Below the pieces are notes generated by a model. The model had not been told where the DNA came from, did not search any database, and worked only from the letters and a program-made list of their open reading frames with translations. This document shows positions 1 through 5,562 of a stretch of 8,651 nt of DNA, in pieces. The translations under genes and the position numbers were made by a program. The DNA lies in assembly GCA_017472115.1 (NCBI GenBank), contig JAFUQW010000121.1, positions 1 to 8,651 on the forward strand, written 5' to 3'. Position 1 is the stretch's first letter. Each line of letters opens with the position of its first letter. This stretch comes from Bacteroidales bacterium (GTDB lineage: Bacteria > Bacteroidota > Bacteroidia > Bacteroidales > UBA932).

Positions 1-22
1 TCAGTTGGGGCTGAAATGCCAT
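1..22 (-). CDS. possible 5' end of an off-window leftward gene
   Basis: An ATG at 22-20 on the minus strand opens a frame that stays open to the window edge (MAFQPQL...). It lies about 30 nt downstream of a good leftward promoter, a normal leader length for this phylum. An in-frame GTG at 43-41 is possible but would leave almost no leader. Only seven codons are visible, so the product cannot be named and the start is provisional. Confidence 0.35.
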
Positions 23-55
23 ATCTTTAGCAATTAGTGTCACCAAATGACTCTG

Positions 56-86
56 CAAAAGTACGAATAATTTTTATTCCTGCAAA
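56..86 (-). promoter_or_regulatory. Bacteroidota-type promoter, leftward
   Basis: On the minus strand, TTTG at 86-83 is followed after exactly 19 bp by TACTTTTG at 63-56. This matches the Bacteroidota housekeeping consensus (-33 TTTG, 19 bp, -7 TAnnTTTG). Transcription would start near position 50 and run off the left edge, divergent from menA. Confidence 0.75.
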
Positions 87-142
87 TTTCCCTATCTATA
101 CTTTAACCTTTTCCGTATTCTATGCTTCATGTCAGAATTGCG

Positions 143-172
143 GTGGCCTTCCGATGTGAATCGGGAGGCCAC
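143..172. other. strong 13-bp hairpin between divergent promoters
   Basis: The arms at 143-155 and 160-172 pair over 13 bp with one G-T wobble and enclose the tetraloop GTGA. On the plus strand the hairpin is followed by a loosely T-rich stretch (TATCTTTATTT), so it resembles an intrinsic terminator pointing right. However, it lies upstream of both promoters seen here (leftward 56-86, rightward 216-223), so neither would transcribe it. It may end rightward read-through or an unseen short RNA, or act as a DNA palindrome bound by a regulator. Confidence 0.55.
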
Positions 173-215
173 TATCTTTATTTCCGGTTGATGCTGAGAG
201 TATGTGGAAAAAAGT

Positions 216-223
216 TATCTTTG
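216..223 (+). promoter_or_regulatory. -7 promoter element of menA
   Basis: TATCTTTG at 216-223 matches the Bacteroidota -7 consensus TAnnTTTG. It sits 20 bp before the menA ATG, implying a leader of roughly 15 nt. No good -33 TTTG is present at 19 bp spacing. The nearest TTG (188-190) is about 25 bp upstream, so the promoter may be weaker or assisted by a factor. Confidence 0.6.
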
Positions 224-243
224 TACGTTAAACTGATTGAATT

Positions 244-1134
244 ATGAAAAAACACACATTCGCTGAGTGGATGATTGCGGTGAGACCATGGTCTTTTCCT
301 GCTTCGGCAATGCCGATTATTGTCACTGTGACATATCTTTTCTGGAAAGGGGCGGGAGTCGATTGGCTCATGGCCTTGTGGGTGCTGGTCACCATGGTCC
401 TTTTCCATGCCGCCGGCAACACATGGAGCGATTATTTCGATTATAAGAAAAAGGTGGATTCGGATGATACCTTCGGAGCAAAGACCCTGACCACAGGCAT
501 GTTCGAGCCATCGGAAATCAAGAAGCTTGCACTCGGACTTCTTGCAGTTGCATGCCTCAGCGGCATCGGCATAATGCTCTGCACGGACATCAGGATTCTA
601 TGGTTCGGCCTTGCCGGAGCCTTCCTTGCATTAGCTTATCCATACCTCAAGTATAATGCTCTCGGCGATATCGATATACTGCTGACCTTTGCCTTCATTC
701 CTGCAGTGGGAGTTTCCCTTGCCGTAACAGGGGCAATTGACTGGAATGTGTTGTGGATTGCGCTTCCGGTCGGCCTTATCACAGACGGGATCCTCCACAG
801 CAACAACACCCGTGACATCATGACGGACAGGAGAGCCGGCATCAAGACTATGGCAATGAACCTGGGACCAAAGGCCTCTGCCTGGATATATGTGTGCGAA
901 GTCCTCTTTCCGTTTGCCTGGGTGGCGGTCTGCACGCTTGCCGGTATGCTTCCATTCGCGACCATAATAATGTTCATGGCTCTTCCTGTTGCCATTGCAT
1001 GTGCAAAGACGATGAAGAATTCCATCAAGGGCGGGCCTGTACTTATTGCCGACCTTGACGTAAGGACAGCCAATCTTCAGCTTGCCTTCTCGTTTCTTCT
1101 GAGTGCGGCATTTGTAATCGCTTATTTCCTGTAA
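244..1134 (+). CDS. menA: 1,4-dihydroxy-2-naphthoate polyprenyltransferase MenA
   Basis: This is an integral-membrane UbiA-superfamily prenyltransferase of 296 aa, a normal family length. MenA attaches the polyprenyl tail to 1,4-dihydroxy-2-naphthoate with loss of CO2, giving demethylmenaquinone; menaquinone is the respiratory quinone of Bacteroidales. The sequence shows the first Asp-rich motif at residues 59-72 (N59, D63, D66, D72), which binds Mg-diphosphate. It also shows the YPYLKYNALGD loop at 132-142 and the second motif NNTRD...DRRAG at 187-199 (D191, D195). The rest is a run of hydrophobic helices. The ATG follows a -7 box by 20 bp and the first residues (MKKHTFAEWM...RPWSFP) match the usual MenA N-terminus, so the start is secure. 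A CPBP protease gene begins 41 bp downstream and is probably co-transcribed. The family call is very firm. MenA rather than another UbiA member rests on the NxxSDYFDYKK form of motif 1. Confidence 0.93.
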   Translation: MKKHTFAEWMIAVRPWSFPASAMPIIVTVTYLFWKGAGVDWLMALWVLVTMVLFHAAGNTWSDYFDYKKKVDSDDTFGAKTLTTGMFEPSEIKKLALGLLAVACLSGIGIMLCTDIRILWFGLAGAFLALAYPYLKYNALGDIDILLTFAFIPAVGVSLAVTGAIDWNVLWIALPVGLITDGILHSNNTRDIMTDRRAGIKTMAMNLGPKASAWIYVCEVLFPFAWVAVCTLAGMLPFATIIMFMALPVAIACAKTMKNSIKGGPVLIADLDVRTANLQLAFSFLLSAAFVIAYFL

Positions 1135-1175
1135 GGTAGGACCGCGTGCAGTTTTTATATAGAAATGCACCTGAT

Positions 1176-1796
1176 ATGAAAGACTGGAAACCATTTACGG
1201 CAATAGTCATTGCTGCGGTCCTATGGTTCGTTATGTTCTCGCCATGGACAGCCCCACATGTGAATTTCTGGGTGATGATGACCTTTTCGGGACTCACGCT
1301 GACGGCATATTCCACCTGGGCCTCGCCCGGCTGGTGGAAGGACATCAGACTCGATCTGAGCAACATCCTTCTTGGTGTGGTACTTGCTGCGGTTCTGTGG
1401 GGAGTGTTCTGGGTAGGGGACAAGCTTTCTTCGCTGATGTTCGACTTCGCCCGACCTCAGGTCGATATGATATATGGGATGAAGGAAGGGGAGAATCCGT
1501 GGGTGCTGACAGTCCTCATGCTCTTTATCATCGGGCCTGCCGAAGAAATCTTCTGGCGCGGCTATCTCCAGAAATCCTTCTCAAAAAAATGGAATCCGAA
1601 TATGGGCTTCATCGTCACTACGCTGATGTACAGCCTTGTACATGTGTCTAAATTCAATTTCATGCTGATCATGGCTGCTGCTGTGGCAGGATTCGTCTGG
1701 GGTCTTGCCTACAGATTCTATCCTGAAAAATTCGGTGCAATCCTTCTCTCTCATGCCCTGTGGGACTGCGCCGTATTCATCTGGTTCCCGATCTGA
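1176..1796 (+). CDS. CPBP-family intramembrane glutamic protease (CAAX protease/Abi type)
   Basis: This is a 206-aa multi-helix membrane protein with the CPBP (CAAX Protease and Bacteriocin-Processing, Abi/Rce1-like) signature. Motif 1 is EEIFWR (E123, E124, R128), motif 2 contains H156 (SLVHVSK), and the C-terminal motif is SHALWD (H193, D197). These are the residues that form the glutamate-activated active site within the membrane. Bacterial members process peptides or membrane proteins; the substrate here is unknown. The frame extends upstream to a GTG at 1146, but I prefer the ATG at 1176. The ten residues added by the GTG (QFLYRNAPD) are polar and unlike the start of a membrane helix, whereas MKDWKPFTAIVIAAVLW leads straight into TM1. 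The gene follows menA closely with no visible promoter or terminator between, so it is probably the second gene of that transcript. Any link to quinone synthesis is positional only. Confidence 0.85.
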   Translation: MKDWKPFTAIVIAAVLWFVMFSPWTAPHVNFWVMMTFSGLTLTAYSTWASPGWWKDIRLDLSNILLGVVLAAVLWGVFWVGDKLSSLMFDFARPQVDMIYGMKEGENPWVLTVLMLFIIGPAEEIFWRGYLQKSFSKKWNPNMGFIVTTLMYSLVHVSKFNFMLIMAAAVAGFVWGLAYRFYPEKFGAILLSHALWDCAVFIWFPI

Positions 1797-1812
1797 TCAA
1801 CTTCTGTTGCTT

Positions 1813-1837
1813 CATTCATCGGAAGAATGTAGTTTTT
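1813..1837 (+). terminator. weak candidate terminator after the CPBP gene
   Basis: CATTC (1813-1817) pairs with GAATG (1825-1829) around a 7-nt loop and is followed by TAG and five T residues. The stem is short and AT-rich, so it may not be functional. It is the only terminator-like feature in the 88 bp between the CPBP and sigma-factor genes. Confidence 0.25.
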
Positions 1838-1884
1838 CCAAGGCAGCTGCGTCTAATATGCAAAGCTAAACGAACTGAAACGAT

Positions 1885-2370
1885 ATGGACTCATTGGAAA
1901 TCGATTTCGCAAGAATCGTAAAGGAATACAAAAGCACGATCTATATGGTCTGCTATATGTTCTCCAAAGATGAGGATGAGGTGGCAGACCTCTTCCAGGA
2001 CATCCTTGTCAATCTGTGGAAAGGCTTTCCGAGGTTCAGAGGCGACAGCAGCCCTAAGACGTGGATCTACAGGGTAAGCCTCAATACCTGCATCTCGGTG
2101 GAGCGTAAAAAGAAACGCAAGGGCGAGACCGTGCCTCTTGACATGAATATCAACCTCTTCGACGATACGGCAGAAGACATGAAGCAGGTCAGGATGCTGC
2201 AGGACAGAATCAGCCGTCTCGGACCTTTCGACAGGGCGATAGTGCTGCTCTGGCTTGAAAATCTCAGCTATGACGAGATAGGAGCCATAGTCGGAATCAC
2301 AGCCAAGAATGTATCAGTCCGTCTTTTCAGAATCAAGGAACAGCTTAGAAACATGTCAGACCCCAGATAG
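1885..2370 (+). CDS. ECF-subfamily RNA polymerase sigma factor
   Basis: This 161-aa protein has the two-domain layout of extracytoplasmic-function (group 4) sigma-70 factors and lacks sigma domain 3. Region 2 spans about residues 8-75: the core-binding helix is DEDEVADLFQDILVNLW, followed by the promoter-melting and -10 recognition segment ending TWIYRVSLNTCIS. A short basic and acidic linker (73-105) follows. Region 4 spans about 106-156, with the helix-turn-helix LSYDEIGAIVGITAKNVSVRLFRI at 127-150 that reads the -35 element. Its role is to redirect core polymerase to a small regulon. The next gene starts 6 bp after the stop and encodes a membrane protein, the usual arrangement for a sigma factor and its anti-sigma or sensor. 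No susC/susD genes are adjacent, arguing against the FecI-like glycan-sensing group. The upstream 88 bp has no TAnnTTTG element; GTCTAA at 1851-1856 resembles an ECF -10 element, but no matching -35 is convincing. Confidence 0.92.
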   Translation: MDSLEIDFARIVKEYKSTIYMVCYMFSKDEDEVADLFQDILVNLWKGFPRFRGDSSPKTWIYRVSLNTCISVERKKKRKGETVPLDMNINLFDDTAEDMKQVRMLQDRISRLGPFDRAIVLLWLENLSYDEIGAIVGITAKNVSVRLFRIKEQLRNMSDPR

Positions 2371-2376
2371 AGCATC

Positions 2377-2982
2377 ATGAATATGGAAAACAATACCCTT
2401 TTATCACACGAACTTGAGGATATGAGGTCTCAGATCGGTATTCTCAAGGAAAAGCTTGAAAAGCAGACCATAGTCAATGAACAGCATATCCGCCGCTCGA
2501 TGAAGTCAAAGATGTCAGATCTGACAAGGATAGTGGCGATTACCATATTTGCAGGAGTCTTTGCGCTTGTTTACAGCACATGGTTCTTCTGGTCGCAGTC
2601 TCTCTCTCCTGCATTTATAGTGGCGACAGCCGTAATGCTGGTCATCTGTATAGCTCTGACCATACTGCAGCGCGTGAGGCTCAAGAGCATGGACTTTTCT
2701 CAGAGCAACCTTGTCGAGGCTGCCCGTACGTTGGCTAAGATCAGGAAGCACTATCGCGACTGGCACTGGATTGCCATCCCGATGTTGGTGGTATGGTTCG
2801 GATGGCTGATATATGAGATAATCAACAGGCTGGGTACCGGACCTTATGTAATAGGATTCTGTTGCGGAGCCCTCACCGGCGGCCTGATTGGCGGATTCAT
2901 AGGTTTCCGTATCAACCGCAAGATGGTCCGCAAGATGTCGGAAATCCTCACGGAGATAGAAGATCTCCAGCAGGAAAATTAA
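2377..2982 (+). CDS. four-helix membrane protein with coiled-coil ends; candidate regulator of the adjacent ECF sigma factor
   Basis: I do not recognise this as a named family. The 201-aa protein has a soluble, heptad-rich N-terminus (about 9-48, charged, likely coiled coil), two hydrophobic segments (52-72 and 78-98) and a basic loop (99-128). Two more hydrophobic segments follow (130-149 and 156-178), the last rich in glycine (GALTGGLIGGFIGF), then a charged C-terminal helix (180-201). This predicts four membrane helices with both ends in the cytoplasm. There is no signal peptide and no visible zinc-finger anti-sigma (HxxxCxxC) motif. The ATG at 2377 lies 6 bp after the sigma-factor stop; an ATG at 2383 (residue 3) is an equally plausible start. 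Tight coupling to the sigma gene suggests it holds or senses for that factor, with the coiled-coil ends as candidate binding surfaces. That role is inferred from position. A terminator begins 3 bp after its stop. Confidence 0.8.
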   Translation: MNMENNTLLSHELEDMRSQIGILKEKLEKQTIVNEQHIRRSMKSKMSDLTRIVAITIFAGVFALVYSTWFFWSQSLSPAFIVATAVMLVICIALTILQRVRLKSMDFSQSNLVEAARTLAKIRKHYRDWHWIAIPMLVVWFGWLIYEIINRLGTGPYVIGFCCGALTGGLIGGFIGFRINRKMVRKMSEILTEIEDLQQEN

Positions 2983-2984
2983 AT

Positions 2985-3014
2985 AAAGACTCCGGCCGGA
3001 AGGTCGGAGTCTTT
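2985..3014. terminator. bidirectional intrinsic terminator between convergent genes
   Basis: AAAGACTCCG (2985-2994) pairs perfectly with CGGAGTCTTT (3005-3014). Three inner pairs (GCC with GGT, one wobble) close on a GGAA tetraloop at 2998-3001, giving a 13-bp stem. The A tract on the left and T tract on the right let it work on either strand. It lies 3 bp after the sigma-partner stop and 31 bp after the hexosaminidase stop, so it probably ends both convergent transcripts. Confidence 0.85.
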
Positions 3015-3045
3015 GTCTGAAGCAGCGCCGGAAGAACCGGATGTC

Positions 3046-5382
3046 TTATTTCACGATGATTTCATCCACAAAAAGGAAGCCAGGCTTGCCGCTGCCTGTA
3101 TGCCATTCAGGTATCGGGGTCACGGTGTTGGCTGTCACTCTGATGAAGCGTGCATCGGTCGCAGGGAACTCAAGAGTATATTCCTGGCGGCCGTTGCCTG
3201 TCTCATAGCTCGGGATTGTCTCATAGACAGCAGAAGCGACATCGGTGAATTCCTTGCCGTCCTTTGAAACGGCTATGGTCATGTCGGCAGGATTGAAGAT
3301 CCAGTCATGCTTGAATACGAAAGTTCCGATCGTGACGCTCGAATACTCACCCCTGCCTTCCATGTCAACCGTTGCAACGAATGGTCCGTTGTACCAACCT
3401 GCCCAGTCTCCGCTTGTGTAGGTATCCTTGCCGGCTATGCCGTCTGTAAGATGATCAGGCGCGCCATATGTGTAATTGCCATGCGGCTGTGTGCCGAGGG
3501 TTACGGGCCTTCCCATGGCCTTATGTCCGGTGAATTCCCTTGTGAAGGTCTTTGTCTCCATTCCTTCCCTGAAAGCCTTTGCCTTGAGGATTCCGCTCTC
3601 CCTGATTTCAAGTGGTCCTGCATAGACAGGGGACTCCGGCGTAGGCTCGCTGCCGTCGAATGTGTAATGTATGTCGATGTCGCCCTGGATCTTGAGAAAG
3701 GCTTCTACGCATGCCTTTTCCTTGTTGATTGCGGAAGATCCTGTGATCTGGAAGATATGCTTCGCGTAGTTGTATCCGGCCTTGTCATAGATCGCGCAGA
3801 AATCATCGGCGCTGTCGAGGAACCTTTCCCAGTCCTTCACTTCAGGCAGGCACCACTGCACTTCGCTGAGTGCCGCCATGCGTGGCAGGAGCATGTACTG
3901 AAGATGCTCGTCGGTAGCGATGTACTCAGTCCAAAGGTTGGCCTGCACGCCGAGGATATGGCTCTTCTGCTCCTCTGTCATACCTTCGACGAAAGGCTCG
4001 TAAGAGTAGCATTTCTCGATAGGAAGATAGCCTCCGATGGCGAGCGGCTCGTTGGCCTTGTCGAGAGTCTGATAATAGTCGAGATAATAATAAGTGTTAG
4101 GAGTCATGATTACGTCATGGCCTAACTTCACGGCCTGAAGTCCTCCTGCCACACCTCTCCATGACATCACGATCGCATCGTCTGCCACCTCGCCTTCGAG
4201 GATCTCGTCCCAACCGATCACCTTCTTGCCCTTTGTGCCGAGGAATTCGGTCATTCTCTTCATCACGTAGCTCTGGAGATAATGCTCTGCCTTGAAGTTC
4301 TCGTCATCCTTGAGACCGAGCTCCTTGATCTTGGCCTGGCAGTGAGGACATGTCTCCCAATATACCTTCGGGCACTCGTCACCGCCGATGTGGAAATATT
4401 CCGCAGGGAAAAGATCGGCAACTTCGGAAAGCACATTCTCGAGGAACACCATGGTCTCTTCCTTTCCTGCGCAAAGTACCTCATCTGCGATTCCCCAGTC
4501 ACCCCATACTTCATAAGGGCCTCCGGTACATCCGAGCTCAGGATAAGCTGCAAGAGCTGCGAGCATATGGCCGGGAAGGTCGATCTCCGGAATGATGGTA
4601 ATGCCTCGTGCCGCCGCATATGCGATGATTTCACGGATCTGGTCCTGAGTGAAATAACATCCCTCTCCGTATGGAGTGTGGTCATATTCGGTACTTTCGA
4701 AGATATGTCCGATGATGGTCTTTTTCCTTATCGATCCGACTTCCGTGAGCTTAGGGTATTTCTTTATCTCGATTCTCCATCCCTGATCGTCGGTGAGATG
4801 CCAGTGTAGTGTATTGAGCTTGTGAACCGTCATGATGTCAAGATATTTCTTGACCATGTCCATATCGAAGAAATGGCGTGAAACATCCATGTGCATTCCT
4901 CTGTAGCTGAAGCGTGGTTCGTCCTTGATCCTGCAGCATGGCAGGGTCCATGCGACCTCTTCAGCAACCTCTTTCCCGAAAATCTCCACAGGAAGCATCT
5001 GCTTGAGTGTCTGGATTGCATAGACGAAACCGTTGAGGCCTCCTGCCTTTACAGCTACGGTCTTTCCGTTGATTTTCAGAGTGTAGGCTTCATTGCCGAG
5101 AGCCTGATCGAAGGCGAAAGTGAATCCCTCGCGTGAGTTGTCGGTGACCACGGCACTTTCCACACCGCTGACAAGTGAGAGCTGTTTCGCGAAATCCTCA
5201 ATATAAGCCTTCGACGCATCGTCGAGACCGGATGAAAGATGAAATGCCGCACCTTCGACATCAATGCTTCCGCATTTCATGGTCACTTCGTTAGGGTATG
5301 GCACTACATTGATCTGATTTCTGTCATTGCAGCAGGATACTGCCGCAACGGCAAGTGATAAAAGGAATAATAATTTTTTCAT
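3046..5382 (-). CDS. GH20 beta-N-acetylhexosaminidase, lipoprotein, with C-terminal discoidin-like domain
   Basis: A 778-aa exported enzyme that should release terminal GlcNAc or GalNAc from glycans such as mucin O-glycans, N-glycans or chitooligosaccharides, using substrate-assisted retaining catalysis. The N-terminus is a lipoprotein signal peptide (MKKLLFLLSLAVAAVSC) with acylated Cys at 17. Residues ~24-150 form the GH20b domain. The catalytic barrel (~155-510) holds the substrate Arg (R161 in YRGMHMDVSRHF), HWHLTDDQGWR (193-203), the catalytic pair D335-E336 in HIGGDECP (331-338), GWDE (390-393) and WTEY (484-487). Residues ~552-618 resemble the chitobiase C-terminal beta-sandwich (YTFDGSEPT...SPVYAGPLEI). 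Residues ~635-778 look like an F5/8 type C (discoidin) sugar-binding module. The position after the lipobox is a second Cys followed by N-D, so surface export is not obvious. No susC/susD neighbours are present. Its promoter would lie in the repeat-containing gap upstream, where only a near-miss -7 box (TATATTTC, 5430-5423) is seen. Confidence 0.93.
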   Translation of the reverse strand: MKKLLFLLSLAVAAVSCCNDRNQINVVPYPNEVTMKCGSIDVEGAAFHLSSGLDDASKAYIEDFAKQLSLVSGVESAVVTDNSREGFTFAFDQALGNEAYTLKINGKTVAVKAGGLNGFVYAIQTLKQMLPVEIFGKEVAEEVAWTLPCCRIKDEPRFSYRGMHMDVSRHFFDMDMVKKYLDIMTVHKLNTLHWHLTDDQGWRIEIKKYPKLTEVGSIRKKTIIGHIFESTEYDHTPYGEGCYFTQDQIREIIAYAAARGITIIPEIDLPGHMLAALAAYPELGCTGGPYEVWGDWGIADEVLCAGKEETMVFLENVLSEVADLFPAEYFHIGGDECPKVYWETCPHCQAKIKELGLKDDENFKAEHYLQSYVMKRMTEFLGTKGKKVIGWDEILEGEVADDAIVMSWRGVAGGLQAVKLGHDVIMTPNTYYYLDYYQTLDKANEPLAIGGYLPIEKCYSYEPFVEGMTEEQKSHILGVQANLWTEYIATDEHLQYMLLPRMAALSEVQWCLPEVKDWERFLDSADDFCAIYDKAGYNYAKHIFQITGSSAINKEKACVEAFLKIQGDIDIHYTFDGSEPTPESPVYAGPLEIRESGILKAKAFREGMETKTFTREFTGHKAMGRPVTLGTQPHGNYTYGAPDHLTDGIAGKDTYTSGDWAGWYNGPFVATVDMEGRGEYSSVTIGTFVFKHDWIFNPADMTIAVSKDGKEFTDVASAVYETIPSYETGNGRQEYTLEFPATDARFIRVTANTVTPIPEWHTGSGKPGFLFVDEIIVK

Positions 5383-5399
5383 TTCCGGAAGATGTTATA

Positions 5400-5509
5400 A
5401 GAAACTGTTTAAATTTTTCTACGAAATATAATAATGTCTGTTGAAACTGCTGTTTTATCATCAAAAACGCATCATGACATTTTTGATGATAAAAATTCAA
5501 ACAGTTTCT
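5400..5509. repeat. 110-bp AT-rich element bounded by 19-bp inverted repeats
   Basis: The arm at 5400-5418 (AGAAACTGTTTAAATTTTT) matches the reverse complement of 5491-5509 at 18 of 19 positions; the single mismatch is A5411 against C5498. A third partial copy of the end motif, GAAACTG, is at 5443-5449 in the same orientation as the left arm. The element fills most of the gap between the exchanger and the GH20 gene. It resembles a miniature inverted-repeat element or the joined ends of an insertion sequence, but it has no coding capacity and I see no flanking target duplication (left flank GTTATA, right flank GAATGG). It could instead be an RNA structure or operator region. Confidence 0.6.
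5453..5494. repeat. 15-bp perfect inverted repeat with 12-nt spacer
   Basis: TTTTATCATCAAAAA (5453-5467) is the exact reverse complement of 5480-5494; the spacer is 5468-5479. It lies inside the larger 5400-5509 repeat and its right arm shares 5491-5494 with the outer right arm, so the two stems cannot both form fully. It is AT-rich with no T-run beyond the stem, making it a poor standard terminator. Even so, it is the only strong hairpin downstream of the leftward exchanger gene. Operator or RNA-structure roles are equally possible. Confidence 0.6.
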
Positions 5510-5562
5510 GAATGGTCTGCGAATTTACTGAAACTAACCGATATTACCAACCATAAGCCATA

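Noticed and set aside
631..1194. 187-codon open frame on the minus strand across menA
   Set aside because: It runs through the conserved UbiA motifs of menA in antisense, is low-complexity and basic, and has no family match that I recognise.
1821..1856. Possible ECF autoregulatory promoter (GGAAGA ... GTCTAA) before the sigma gene
   Set aside because: GTCTAA at 1851 resembles an ECF -10 element, but the spacing to GGAAGA (about 24 bp) is too long for the usual 15-17 bp, so I do not call it.
3307..4125. 272-codon open frame on the plus strand inside the hexosaminidase gene
   Set aside because: It is antisense to the conserved GH20 coding region, its translation has no recognisable domain, and no promoter lies ahead of it. 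It is a by-product of codon bias in the opposite strand.
5423..5430. Promoter for the GH20 gene (minus strand TATATTTC)
   Set aside because: It misses the final G of TAnnTTTG and has no -33 TTTG at the right spacing, so it is only a near match.
5400..5509. CRISPR array or phage attachment site
   Set aside because: There are only two inverted arms and no regularly spaced direct repeats; no integrase, cas or phage gene is nearby.
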